Source: an uncultured Saprospiraceae bacterium (GTDB lineage Bacteria; Bacteroidota; Bacteroidia; Chitinophagales; Saprospiraceae). Taken from it: DNA of 64,000 nucleotides. Below the pieces are notes generated by a model that ran no database searches, was not told the DNA's origin, and saw only the letters and a list, made by a program, of their open reading frames with translations. The stretch is taken from NCBI GenBank assembly GCA_937981555.1, contig CALJOK010000043.1, positions 62,001-126,000 of the forward strand. The letters are read 5' to 3'. Every line of letters starts with the position of its first letter. Position 1 is the stretch's first letter. Shown here in pieces: positions 11,801 to 20,470 of this stretch. Both the position numbers and the translations under genes were made by a program.

Positions 11801-11967
11801 CATTCCACCGCTTTCAATAATTCAGCGTCCATCATAGTCCGTAAAGGTCTATCAGTTTTTGGTTTTTTCTTACGCTGCGCAAAAAGAGGTAAAGAGCTGA
11901 TAATGAGGAAGATACAAATCGATAATTTTATCAATAAAGATTTTTGAAAAAAGGATTGGTTTCTCAT
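8806..11967 (-). CDS. VPS10/sortilin-like BNR (Asp-box) repeat secreted protein
   Basis: 1053 aa; signal peptide; repeated S.DGG..W motifs (TQDGGRQWKN, SEDAGKTWKH, STDGGNSWEN, SEDGGKTWKK). Confidence 0.9.
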   Translation of the reverse strand: MRNQSFFQKSLLIKLSICIFLIISSLPLFAQRKKKPKTDRPLRTMMDAELLKAVEWREIGPFRGGRSAAVTGVSGKPNLFYMGAAGGGVWRTQDGGRQWKNISDGFFGGSIGSVAVSEYDQNVIYAGGGEVTVRGNVSSGYGIWKSEDAGKTWKHKGLEKSRHISRIRIHPRNANIVYASVMGNLYAPNTERGVYRSDDGGDNWKQVLFVNSEAGAVDLILDPNNPRILYASTWKIKRTPYSLESGGEGSAIWKSTDGGNSWENISANEGLPKGTWGISGITVSPVNSERVWAIIENKDGGVFRSEDGGKTWKKLNSERNLRQRAWYYSRIYADSQDEDVVYVLNVRYHKSTDGGKTFKSANAPHGDHHDLWIAPENPKRMIMADDGGGQVSYDGGETWSTYHNQPTAQFYRVSTDNHFPYRIYAAQQDNSTIRISHRSAGRSIGEDDWESTAGCECGHIAVDPTDNDIVYGGCYDGLLQRKNHKNDQERSVNVYPDNPMGHGAEGMKYRFQWNFPIFFSPHEKNKLYTASQHLHVSTDEGQSWKIISPDLTRNEPSKLVSSGGPITKDNTSVEYYCTIFAAAESPVRQGLIWAGSDDGLVHITKDGGANWENVTPKNMPEWIMINTIEPHPTDPAIAYIAATMYKSGNFQPYIYRTSDYGKNWKKMVDGIDKEHFTRVVRIDPNRPGLMYAGTEAGMYVSFDDGVQWQPLQLNLPMVPITDLAVKNNNLIAATQGRSLWIIDDLTPLHQMQKDFKDRQTHLYQPMPSYRMKGGGGRKSLTSGTNHPGGVMVNYFVKDLTDSTNVTLSFLEKGGKVIRKFSNQAKEKKDNLKVEEGTNRFNWNMRYEDAQSFDKMILWWASLNGPKAMPGKYEVQLAVNDMIQNVEFEILKDPRIETNDKGLKEQFDFLNEIKSKMSEAHEAIIEIRDVRSQLKNYTGRLKKDDSTKPIFEKANAIDSMMMVIENELYQTKNQSRQDPLNFPIKLTNKLGHLNSLVSGGDYPPTAQAIEVKNVLTKEINKQLDLFKKIKANELPIFNQMVKDAQIDAIILKKE

Positions 11968-12161
11968 GAATAAAGTTGATTTAGTTGGTGAGTAGTATAT
12001 GGTGGTCTGCTTTAGTTAAGCTAAAAGAAATTGTAAAATAATATTTTACAAATCCACAAGAGCAGATCATTATATAAGACTCATTGAATTTTGTTTTGAA
12101 AAAAATTGAATTCACAATTTAGAAAAATGTAGATGGAATGTTAATTTTTTTGGTTAAAATA

Positions 12162-12210
12162 AATAAAGAGAGGTGTTAGCGCTTCATGCGCTAACACCTC
12201 TCTTATTTTA
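12162..12210. terminator. Hairpin between convergently oriented T-tracts, 'GTGTTAGCGC...GCGCTAACAC' family
   Basis: aataaagagaggtgttagcgcttcatgcgctaacacctctcttatttt. Confidence 0.75.
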
Positions 12211-12231
12211 AAATATAATCGTATTTATGAT

Positions 12232-13023
12232 TTACGCTAATTCTTTTTGTAGCTCTTTTAACTTATCAGAAAATGACCCTTTTCGTCTTCGGCTCACTTC
12301 AATCTTAGCACCATCATCCATAATCAAATGAGCCGAATCTCCTTTGATAAATTTTCTAATATAATTTAGATTAATAATATGACTTCGGTGAACTCTGAAA
12401 AAATTGAAAGGAATAAACATGCCCTCAAAAGATTTTATGGTTTTAGAAGCTACAATTTTACTACCGCCCTTAAGATAAAAGATGGTGTAATTATCATCGG
12501 ATTGTAACCGAACAATTTCATGGATATGGACAAAATGCATTTCATCCAAAGATGCAATCGTTATTTTTTTAAAAGGATTCAAATGACTTAGATGTCCTCT
12601 AAAAACTTCTAACCGATCTTTCATATCATCGTCTTCTCGATTGGGCTTTATTCGTTCTACCGCTTCTACTATCATTTGTGGATCAATGGGTTTTGAGACA
12701 TATCCAATGCAACTATAAGCACATGCTTTTACTGCATAATCTTGATAAGAAGTCACAAAGATTATTTCAAATTTGATATCATCTAATTTGTCTAACAAAC
12801 TAAATACAAGTTCATTATTCAAATTAATATCTAGAAAAACAACATCAGGTTTGAGTGATTTATCCGTCAAAGTCAAATAGCCTTCTTCGATACTTCGAGC
12901 TTCTGCGATGACCTTTACTTGAGGGCAGTTTTTTTGTAAAATGTTTTTGAGGTTATCTAGGCTTGCTTGTTCATCTTCAATGATGATCGCGTGTAGATTC
13001 ATAGTGTTCCTTTTTTTATTCAC
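12232..13023 (-). CDS. LytTR-family response regulator
   Basis: Receiver domain (IIEDEQASLDNL, DVVFLDINL, VTSYQDYAVKA) plus LytTR DNA-binding domain (FFRVHRSHIINLNYIRKF). Confidence 0.93.
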   Translation of the reverse strand: MNKKRNTMNLHAIIIEDEQASLDNLKNILQKNCPQVKVIAEARSIEEGYLTLTDKSLKPDVVFLDINLNNELVFSLLDKLDDIKFEIIFVTSYQDYAVKACAYSCIGYVSKPIDPQMIVEAVERIKPNREDDDMKDRLEVFRGHLSHLNPFKKITIASLDEMHFVHIHEIVRLQSDDNYTIFYLKGGSKIVASKTIKSFEGMFIPFNFFRVHRSHIINLNYIRKFIKGDSAHLIMDDGAKIEVSRRRKGSFSDKLKELQKELA

Positions 13024-13171
13024 ATAATAAAACGCTAATATATAAATTATTACATATTTATTTTAGGAAATATATGAAAAGTGAATTTTAATTCTGTAAG
13101 TGTATTGTTATTGATTTTAAATTTTGGAATAAAAAACGAGCCATCAAGCTTTTGTAGTCAACCCCAAAAAG

Positions 13172-14050
13172 TTATAATTTGGAAACTCTTTCCAAAACTG
13201 TTTCAATTAATTTTTCTACAATTACTTTTGGATTGGCACTAAATTCATTCGTAATTCGATTAGCTAAAATTGCATTAAACGAAATCGCCTGATGCCCGAA
13301 AACATTAGATAATCCATAGATTCCAGCAGTTTCCATTTCAAAATTAGTGCATCGTAAATCGTTGTAATTAAATGTTCCCAAATGCTCAATCAAATTAGGA
13401 ACTGAAATATCTCCTCTTAAAATCCTTCCTTGTGGCGCATAAAAACCTGGACAAGTTAAAGTGATCCCTTTTAGAAAGTCGGGGGCTAATTTTTTTAATA
13501 AATCACTACTCGCAGAAGCAATGTATGGGCGAATAGGAAAGTTGATTTCACTCCCCATTTTTTCCATAAAATGTAAAAAAGTCATATGCTCGTCTGCATT
13601 ATTTTTATAATCATAGAAATGCAAAAGTCCATCAATTCCAATTCCATATTCAGAGACTAACAATGTATTTACGGGGATGTCTTCTTGCATAGAACCTGAT
13701 GTTCCAATGCGAATAATATTGAGTGAAGTAAGTACTGCTTTTTCTGTTCTGGTAGCAAAATCAATGTTGACCAATGCATCTAATTCATTTAAAACAATGT
13801 CAATATTATCTGTTCCAATGCCGGTAGAAATTACAGAAATTCGAGTACCATTTAATTCGCCGGTGTGGGTGACAAATTCTCGTTTTTGTATTTTATATTC
13901 AATGGAATCGAAGTGTTTTGAAACTTCACCAACTCTATCTGGATCGCCAACGGTAATAATATTTTTGGCAATTTGATCAGGTTTTAAATTAAGATGATAG
14001 ATGCTACCATCTGGATTTATGATGAGTTCGGAAGGAGGGAAGTGCTTCAT
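13172..14050 (-). CDS. Nucleoside (uridine-like) phosphorylase
   Basis: ITVGDPDRVGEVSKHFDS, ISVISTGIGTDNIDIVLNELDAL, IIRIGTSGSM, TNFEMETAGIYGLS. Confidence 0.9.
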   Translation of the reverse strand: MKHFPPSELIINPDGSIYHLNLKPDQIAKNIITVGDPDRVGEVSKHFDSIEYKIQKREFVTHTGELNGTRISVISTGIGTDNIDIVLNELDALVNIDFATRTEKAVLTSLNIIRIGTSGSMQEDIPVNTLLVSEYGIGIDGLLHFYDYKNNADEHMTFLHFMEKMGSEINFPIRPYIASASSDLLKKLAPDFLKGITLTCPGFYAPQGRILRGDISVPNLIEHLGTFNYNDLRCTNFEMETAGIYGLSNVFGHQAISFNAILANRITNEFSANPKVIVEKLIETVLERVSKL

Positions 14051-14143
14051 CTTTTTTTATGGAAATTAAATGACATTAAAAATAAAGTTATTAGTAAAAT
14101 TAGCTTTTTATTTGTGTAAATTTTAAAAACATAAAATTCAATC

Positions 14144-14497
14144 ATGAGAAAAATATATCATCTTTCCACTTGTTCCACTTGCCAACGAATTATCAAAGAT
14201 TTAGGTGGACTCGAAGGTTTTGAAATGCAAAATATTAAAGAGGAAAAAATTAAAGCTAAACAGATTGATGAAATGAAAAAAATGGCTGGTTCCTACGAGG
14301 CTCTTTTTAGTCGTCGTTCGATGAAATACCGACCAATGGGATTGCATGAAAAAGAAATTTCCGAAAAGGAATATCGACAATTAATTTTAGAGGAATATTC
14401 TTTTTTAAAACGTCCTGTGATTTTTATCGACGATGAGATCTTTGTGGGGAATGCTAAAAAAGTGGTTGCTGCTGCAAAAGAGAAATTAGGACTTTAG
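14144..14497 (+). CDS. ArsC/Spx-family thioredoxin-fold protein
   Basis: MRKIYHLSTCSTCQRII (CxxC), FSRRSMKYRPMGL, LKRPVIFIDDEIFVG. Confidence 0.8.
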   Translation: MRKIYHLSTCSTCQRIIKDLGGLEGFEMQNIKEEKIKAKQIDEMKKMAGSYEALFSRRSMKYRPMGLHEKEISEKEYRQLILEEYSFLKRPVIFIDDEIFVGNAKKVVAAAKEKLGL

Positions 14498-14513
14498 AAT
14501 TACCAAAAGACTT

Positions 14514-14546
14514 AGGTATCGGATTCCTTAAAGGAATCCGATACCT
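14514..14546. terminator. Perfect palindromic hairpin, 'AGGTATCGGAT' family copy 1
   Basis: aggtatcggattccttaaaggaatccgatacct. Confidence 0.7.
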
Positions 14547-14565
14547 GAAATTTAAATTATCAACA

Positions 14566-15459
14566 ATGCCAAATAAAAAAGAAATCACCACCTTCTTCAA
14601 AAATCTCCAAGACGATATTTGTGCTCAACTCGAAGCAGCGGATGGTGTAGGAAAATTTCAACAAGACCTCTGGGAAAGAGAAGGCGGCGGTGGCGGTAGA
14701 ACTCGAATTTTTCTTGGAAAACATATCGAAAAAGGCGGCGTGAATTTCTCCGCAGTCGAAGGAGAATTACCTGAGAAAATTTCTCAAGCACTCAAAATTG
14801 ATGCAGGTCAATTTTATGCTACAGGGGTGAGTATTGTTTTGCATCCAACGAATCCGCACGTTCCGATTATTCATATGAATGTTCGGTATTTTGAAATGTC
14901 TGATGGTCGATGGTGGTTTGGTGGTGGTATTGATGTTACTCCGCATTATGTAGTGGAAGAAGATGCAACGTTTTTCCATAAATATTTAAAAACAACCTGT
15001 GATGAACATCATGAATCGTATTATCCTGAATTTAAAAAATGGGCAGACGACTATTTTTACATCAAACATAGGAATGAAACTCGTGGAATTGGAGGGATCT
15101 TTTTCGATAGATTAAGTGAACAAAATGGTTTTGAAAAAAGAGCAAGATTCGATTTTGTAAAATCTATCGGTAATTCTTTTTGCCCAATTTATTTAAATCT
15201 TTTTCATAAAAGTAAGGATAAAGAATTTACAGAAACACAGCAAGATTGGCAATCAATTCGACGAGGTCGTTATGTGGAATTTAATCTAGTTTGGGACAAA
15301 GGAACTAAGTTTGGGTTGGATACAAATGGACGAACAGAATCCATTTTGATGAGTATGCCGCCATTGGCAAATTGGAAATATAATTACAAAACAGAAGAGG
15401 GGAGTGAGGAAGAAAAGACTCAAGGTTTATTAAAAAAAGGAATTGATTGGGTTAATTAA
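14566..15459 (+). CDS. hemF: Oxygen-dependent coproporphyrinogen III oxidase
   Basis: GGGGRTRIFLGKHIEKGGVNFSAVEGELPE, NPHVPIIHMNVRYFE, WWFGGGIDVTPHY, GRYVEFNLVWDKGTKFGLDTNGRTESILMSMPP. Confidence 0.97.
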   Translation: MPNKKEITTFFKNLQDDICAQLEAADGVGKFQQDLWEREGGGGGRTRIFLGKHIEKGGVNFSAVEGELPEKISQALKIDAGQFYATGVSIVLHPTNPHVPIIHMNVRYFEMSDGRWWFGGGIDVTPHYVVEEDATFFHKYLKTTCDEHHESYYPEFKKWADDYFYIKHRNETRGIGGIFFDRLSEQNGFEKRARFDFVKSIGNSFCPIYLNLFHKSKDKEFTETQQDWQSIRRGRYVEFNLVWDKGTKFGLDTNGRTESILMSMPPLANWKYNYKTEEGSEEEKTQGLLKKGIDWVN

Positions 15460-15481
15460 TTTTACCTACCTTTAAATGAAA

Positions 15482-15528
15482 AATGGCTATAAATAATTGA
15501 TATTCAATTATTTATAGCCATTTTTTAT
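15482..15528. terminator. Intrinsic terminator downstream of hemF
   Basis: aatggctataaataattgatattcaattatttatagccatttttt. Confidence 0.8.
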
Positions 15529-15541
15529 TTAACTAGACTGA

Positions 15542-16042
15542 TTAGTTTTCACATAAAAGAACTAATGGGCCAGTTTCAATAACATTACTTTTGTTTCCAG
15601 CACGATCCTTAATATAAATTTCATAAACTAAAGTATCCTTAGTAATTCCAGTAGCCGCGAAAGGTGCGCCACAACCATCTGGAGCTAAAAGTGGATCAGG
15701 ATGGATACAGCAAGTAGTATTCACTTTTATATACATTTCACCTGAAATTCCATTGCCAACGCCTTGCTCAGGAATGGGTGTTGCAGCTGCGGTTATAATC
15801 TCCGTACCATCTCTCAAGTCTTTAAAAAATACAGTTGGTGAATCATCAATTCCAATATCTCCATCTCCATCTGTGAAGGATATAGTTAATGTTGTAAATT
15901 CTTCATTTTGCGACCCTTGGGTCATGGTCGAATTTGAATAACTAATAAAAGCAATTTCTGGCGTGTCAGAATAATCAGGTGGCTTAGTACAAGCTATGAT
16001 CATTGTGATAGAAAGGAAAAGAGTATATTTTAATGCCTTCAT
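15542..16042 (-). CDS. Putative lipoprotein
   Basis: Signal peptide with lipobox-like MIIAC; FTDGDGDIGIDDSP motif common in Bacteroidota lipoproteins. Confidence 0.7.
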   Translation of the reverse strand: MKALKYTLFLSITMIIACTKPPDYSDTPEIAFISYSNSTMTQGSQNEEFTTLTISFTDGDGDIGIDDSPTVFFKDLRDGTEIITAAATPIPEQGVGNGISGEMYIKVNTTCCIHPDPLLAPDGCGAPFAATGITKDTLVYEIYIKDRAGNKSNVIETGPLVLLCEN

Positions 16043-16196
16043 AATTTTGAATTTTTTCTAGAAAAAAAGACTTTTTAATTTAACGGAATCTAGCCATATT
16101 TAGTTTAAGTTACGATAGAAAACTAAAAAAGGTTAGTTGTTTGATCGCTAATATAATAGACGGTTATTTTTCTCTATTTGGTTGGAATTTATTTTT

Positions 16197-17210
16197 TTAT
16201 AAAAACTCCTTATTCGATTCTTTGTAAATCACCGCCGTCACAACTTGTCCTACAGCTTCCAAAGTCTTCACATCAATTACATCCATATTATCTCCATGCG
16301 TATGCCAATGAGGACCGAAACCAAAGTTTTCAGAAGGCATATTAATGATGTCCACCATTGGTAATCTAAAGTTTTTTATCACAAAATAATGATCATCAGT
16401 AATTGATCCACCTGTTTCATTGATGAAAAAATTATCCTTTTTCATGCCTGCTGCCAATGACCATATTTTATTATTTAATCGTTCTGCCACTTGCATGGAA
16501 TATCCTTCTTTATAAAATTTTGCATCCTTTGCACCTACCATGTCTAACAGGATTCCATACTTCACATTTTCTCTTTTGACATGTGGATTTTTACTCCAAT
16601 ATTGAGAACCTAATCCCCAACTATCTGGATTGTTACTTTCAGAATCGCCATAATCTTCTGCATCAAAAAGTACAATATCTAGACCCATCGGGATTGGATT
16701 ACTTTGCAATAATTTAGCAATTTCTAACAATACTCCTACGCCACTTCCAGCGTCATCTGCTCCTAGAATTGGATCACTTTGTCGCAACGGATCAGGGTCT
16801 TTATCAGCAAAAGGACGCGTATCATAATGTGCTGATAAAATAATTCTTTCTTTTATATTTGGGTTGTACCGAGCGATGATATTGGTCGCATTAAGTTTTA
16901 CATTATTAAATGTAGTAGCCGAAAAATCTTGCTCTACAACTTCTGCTCCGAATGATTTAAATTGACTCACCAACCAATTTTTACATTTTTGATGTCCTTC
17001 TGAACCAGTTACTCTAGTACCAAAAGAAACTTGTTTTGCTACAAATTCTTTAGCTGCTTTTCCATCAAATTTTGGAATTCTAACCTTGATGTTTTCTTGA
17101 TCATCTAGCATCTTGTCATTATCATTATTCGAAGATTCATTTTCACATGCGGTGAAAATGAATGCAATTATTAAAATATAAAATAGGATTTTTGAAAAAT
17201 GTAATTGCAT
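16197..17210 (-). CDS. M28 family peptidase / glutaminyl-peptide cyclotransferase-like lipoprotein
   Basis: Lipobox FIFTAC; LSAHYDTRPFADKDPDPLRQSDPILGADDAGSGVGVLLEIA; DAEDYGD; FRLPMVDIINM. Confidence 0.88.
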   Translation of the reverse strand: MQLHFSKILFYILIIAFIFTACENESSNNDNDKMLDDQENIKVRIPKFDGKAAKEFVAKQVSFGTRVTGSEGHQKCKNWLVSQFKSFGAEVVEQDFSATTFNNVKLNATNIIARYNPNIKERIILSAHYDTRPFADKDPDPLRQSDPILGADDAGSGVGVLLEIAKLLQSNPIPMGLDIVLFDAEDYGDSESNNPDSWGLGSQYWSKNPHVKRENVKYGILLDMVGAKDAKFYKEGYSMQVAERLNNKIWSLAAGMKKDNFFINETGGSITDDHYFVIKNFRLPMVDIINMPSENFGFGPHWHTHGDNMDVIDVKTLEAVGQVVTAVIYKESNKEFL

Positions 17211-17220
17211 TGTTATTTTT

Positions 17221-17787
17221 TTAAAACTTCATTAATTCTTTATAAACTTTTCGCATCGGTAAACCTACTATGTTGGAGTAAGTTCCTTTTACTTTTTTTA
17301 TTTTGCAAAGGCCAATCCATTCTTGAATGGCATAAGCACCTGCTTTGTCAAAAGGCTTGAATTCATTGATGTAGTAGCGTATTTCCGAATCTGATAATGT
17401 ATCAAATGTAACCTTTGAAACGCCTTTAAAAATTCGTTTTTTATCCTTTGACAAAAGACAAACACCCGTGATTACTTTATGCGATTTTCCCGAAAGTGTT
17501 TTCAAAATGTCAAACGCATCGTGGGCATCTTTTGGTTTGCCAAAAATAGTGTTTCCCATCACCACGGTGGTATCTGAAGTTAAAATTATTTCATTTGATT
17601 TGATAAAGTCTTTGACACCTTCCGCTTTTTTCTCTGCTAAAAATTCTGCTACATCTTCGGCTGGAAGGGTAGTAGGATAAGTCTCTTCGATATCTCGAGT
17701 TTGGATGTCAAATTGGAATCCTGCTTCGCGAAGTAATTGACTTCGTCGAGGGGATTTAGAAGCGAGAATGATTTTTCGGTTGATCAT
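17221..17787 (-). CDS. maf: Maf-like nucleoside triphosphate pyrophosphatase
   Basis: MINRKIILASKSPRRSQLLREAGF, SDTTVVMGNTIFGKP, FDKAGAYAIQ, NIVGLPM; the start at 17787 is preferred to the longer ORF call, whose extension lies in a palindrome. Confidence 0.93.
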   Translation of the reverse strand: MINRKIILASKSPRRSQLLREAGFQFDIQTRDIEETYPTTLPAEDVAEFLAEKKAEGVKDFIKSNEIILTSDTTVVMGNTIFGKPKDAHDAFDILKTLSGKSHKVITGVCLLSKDKKRIFKGVSKVTFDTLSDSEIRYYINEFKPFDKAGAYAIQEWIGLCKIKKVKGTYSNIVGLPMRKVYKELMKF

Positions 17788-17804
17788 GTTTTTTATGTTT
17801 TTTT

Positions 17805-17906
17805 TAGCCACAGACTTGTGCTGACTAAGCTGACTTCCCACTATTTGTTTCCCACATGTACACACCTTGGGAAAGTCAGTTTAGTCAGCGCAAGTCTGTG
17901 GCTAAA
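17805..17906. repeat. ~100-bp intergenic palindrome ('gCCACAGACTT..GACT..CTGACTT' family)
   Basis: Left arm tagccacagacttgtgctgactaagctgacttccca, right arm tgggaaagtcagtttagtcagcgcaagtctgtggcta. Confidence 0.9.
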
Positions 17907-18813
17907 TACTCAAAATTAACAAATACAAAATTCCCGAGAGCATAATGTATTTTGAAATTTGGCTAAGTAGATGAAATTCTTTTTTTGTTTTGGCTAAAAA
18001 TAATTTGACCAAGGAATATAATAATGGGAAAATTATCCCCGCCAAAATATAGAAAAATCCTAGATCGAACCCATTTTCTTTTTTTAAAAAAAGCCAATAA
18101 CCTAAAATTAATAACAATATATTTCCAAAAAATATTGCGACCCATTTTGCTTTTGTTTTTCCAAAAACAATTGGAAGTGTTCGACACCCATTTTTTCGAT
18201 CTCCATCCTCATCTTCTATGTCCTTAATGATCTCTCGAAACATTGTGGAAAAGAAAGCAAACACCAAATAAAAAATAAAAATGCCTACGACTTCTGAGCT
18301 TAATCCTTTCATTTCCCAAACATTTTCACGCTCTGCAAAAATAACGATTCCTGCAACAAAAGCGCAAAAAATAGAGACAATCACATTTCCCCATAAAACA
18401 CTCTTTTTCAGGGACTTAGAGTAAAAGTATAACAAAAATATAGCAGTAGGATATATAAAAACCAGCGGTAGGTTTTTGACATAAATGGCTAGGTAAAGTG
18501 AAATCAGAAAACCAAGAATTGAAACTCCCCAATACATTTTCCAAGCATTCTTAGCAGAAATATATTGATTGATTATTACTTTTTTAGGTTTATTTAAAAT
18601 GTCGATTTCGTAGTCCTCTAAATCATTAATAATGTAACCACCTGCTGCAATTAGAACAGTAGATAAAACTAAAATCGAAAAATGAAAATGATCCAAAAGA
18701 GGGGAGACGCCAGCCGATTCAAATGCAGGTATTAAAATCAAATATTGCAATAAATATTGTGTGAGAACAACAATGATAAGATTGGGAAATCGGATGAGTT
18801 TTAAGAAAGACAT
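17902..18813 (-). CDS. UbiA-family prenyltransferase (geranylgeranylglycerol-phosphate geranylgeranyltransferase-like)
   Basis: Multi-TM; AAGGYIINDLEDYEIDILNKPKK (NDxxDxxxD), REIIKDIEDEDGDRKNGCRTLPI. Confidence 0.9.
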   Translation of the reverse strand: MSFLKLIRFPNLIIVVLTQYLLQYLILIPAFESAGVSPLLDHFHFSILVLSTVLIAAGGYIINDLEDYEIDILNKPKKVIINQYISAKNAWKMYWGVSILGFLISLYLAIYVKNLPLVFIYPTAIFLLYFYSKSLKKSVLWGNVIVSIFCAFVAGIVIFAERENVWEMKGLSSEVVGIFIFYLVFAFFSTMFREIIKDIEDEDGDRKNGCRTLPIVFGKTKAKWVAIFFGNILLLILGYWLFLKKENGFDLGFFYILAGIIFPLLYSLVKLFLAKTKKEFHLLSQISKYIMLSGILYLLILSI

Positions 18814-18818
18814 TTTGT

Positions 18819-18914
18819 AATGGTTAATGTAGAATGGTGAATGGTTAATACTGCTTGGTGCTAACAATTACTGGTATTAACCATCCACCATCCACCATTC
18901 TACATTAACCATTA
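18819..18914. repeat. Intergenic inverted repeat ('TGGTTAATGTAGAATGGTGAATGG' family)
   Basis: Left arm taatggttaatgtagaatggtgaatggttaata; right arm tattaaccatccaccatccaccattctacattaaccatta. Confidence 0.9.
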
Positions 18915-19418
18915 ATTTTCGGGCATCCATTTTCCATGCAGTCGCATTACTTTTTCAATCACATCTCGTGCGCAACCTTTGCCGCCTTCGATCGGAGAAA
19001 TGTAATCAGCGATTTCAATTACTTCATGAGCAGCATCTTTTGGGCAAGCTGCAATTCCTACTTTGTGCATGACTTCAATGTCTGGAAAATCATCTCCCAT
19101 GTACAAAATATTGATCGGGTGTAATCCATAAATGTCTACCAATTCTTCGTAGACTTCCATTTTATCACTTACCCCAGCATAGACATCTTTGACTCCTAAA
19201 TTATTTAATCGAGTTATCACACCTTCTGATTTTCCGCCGGTGATGATGACTACTTGGTAACCATTTTTCAAGGCATGTTTGATTGCGTAACCATCTCGAA
19301 TACTCATTTTACGAAGTAGTTTCCCACTTTCCAAAACGATAATTTCGCTATTGGTCAACACTCCATCTACATCGAAAATGAAGGTTTGGATATCTTTAAA
19401 TTTCTCTAGGTAATTCAT
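18912..19418 (-). CDS. kdsC: KdsC-like HAD phosphatase (3-deoxy-D-manno-octulosonate 8-phosphate phosphatase family)
   Basis: TFIFDVDGVLTNSEI, RDGYAIKHALKNGYQVVIITGG, LYMGDDFPDIEVM, GKGCARDVIEKV. Confidence 0.9.
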   Translation of the reverse strand: MNYLEKFKDIQTFIFDVDGVLTNSEIIVLESGKLLRKMSIRDGYAIKHALKNGYQVVIITGGKSEGVITRLNNLGVKDVYAGVSDKMEVYEELVDIYGLHPINILYMGDDFPDIEVMHKVGIAACPKDAAHEVIEIADYISPIEGGKGCARDVIEKVMRLHGKWMPEN

Positions 19419-19423
19419 TTGAA

Positions 19424-19489
19424 TAATGGTGAACGGTGAACAGTAAATGGTGAACAGCATTCACCGTTCACCATTTATCATTCACCATT
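19424..19489. repeat. Intergenic inverted repeat ('AATGGTGAACGGTGAA' family)
   Basis: Left aatggtgaacggtgaacagtaaatggtgaac; right attcaccgttcaccatttatcattcaccatt. Confidence 0.9.
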
Positions 19490-19493
19490 TTTT

Positions 19494-19739
19494 TTATTGA
19501 TTATCTCTCCATTCATACACCCATTTCGCTTGGATCTGCTCCAAGTGTCCTTCGTTGCATTCTTCTTTTTTTCCTTCAAAATTAGGAAGACTCAAAATCC
19601 AATCAATTAGGTCGGTAAACCGAATTCGATAGATTTTTTGCTCTGTAAAATCATCGCCAAATTTGTCGTACAATTTCATGGCAATGTCTTCATGATCAAG
19701 CCAGTTAATTGGAAAGTCGTCTATATCTTTAAAACCCAT
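19494..19739 (-). CDS. iscX: Fe-S cluster assembly protein IscX
   Basis: INWLDHEDIAMKLYDKFGDDF...IRFTDLIDWILSLPNFEG...CNEGHLEQIQAKWVYEWRDN. Confidence 0.93.
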   Translation of the reverse strand: MGFKDIDDFPINWLDHEDIAMKLYDKFGDDFTEQKIYRIRFTDLIDWILSLPNFEGKKEECNEGHLEQIQAKWVYEWRDNQ

Positions 19740-19833
19740 GTTATTTTTTATTATAAAATTTTAATGAATTAAAATAGGATTTTGAACATTCTGGAGAGTA
19801 TTCAAAATTCAAAATTTCTTATTCAAAACTAAA

Positions 19834-20175
19834 TTAATGTTCGTGTCCGATGATTCGAGATTGATCTGGAATTTCAACTTCAACTACCGCATCATTTTTT
19901 AAAATAACGCATTGACAACCTAATCGAGATTCTACTCGTGGATTGATTGCACGGTCAATAAAGTCTTCTTCTTTGTCAGAAATTTCTTCCAAAAATTCAT
20001 CCCCTGAATGTACATAAACATGGCAAGTGCTGCATGCACAAACTTCGCCACAGTTATGATTCAAGTGAACACCATTTTCTTCAGCTGCTTCTAATAATGT
20101 GAAACCTTCTTCTATATTTTCCACCGTTTTCGGTGCTATATTTTTATCCTCGAAGGTAAATTTTACCGTCGCCAT
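19834..20175 (-). CDS. fdx: 2Fe-2S ferredoxin
   Basis: CGEVCACSTCHVYVHSG plus downstream LGCQ cysteine; acidic adrenodoxin-type C-terminal half. Confidence 0.92.
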   Translation of the reverse strand: MATVKFTFEDKNIAPKTVENIEEGFTLLEAAEENGVHLNHNCGEVCACSTCHVYVHSGDEFLEEISDKEEDFIDRAINPRVESRLGCQCVILKNDAVVEVEIPDQSRIIGHEH

Positions 20176-20470
20176 GATTGTTATTATTTTTTTTTAAATA
20201 AATGCTGTTTTTTAAGTCAAGCTAAAATTGAAATCAACACTTCCATTGGTTGTTTTTAATTACAATTTTAGTTTGACAACAGACCTTATTTAAAAGGTTA
20301 TTTTTAATGATTCTAAAAAAGATTGCAAATGTAATTTTTAATAAATAAGTAAACAACTTATTGAGGGAGAAGTTCAAATGGAATATCTAATATCGAGCAA
20401 GGAATAACCAATGATGAAGTTTGTCCCTGTTGATGTTATTTATTATGGTTGGATATTGGAGATTCAAAAA

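Noticed and set aside
9943-11947. Short ORFs on both strands inside the BNR-repeat gene
   Set aside because: Fully contained in a strongly supported 1053-aa CDS; no family signatures
17737-17919. 60-aa plus-strand ORF
   Set aside because: Runs through the 17805-17906 palindrome and the start region of maf; spurious
17805-19489. CRISPR array
   Set aside because: The repeats are inverted, of different families and not regularly spaced with unique spacers; no cas genes nearby
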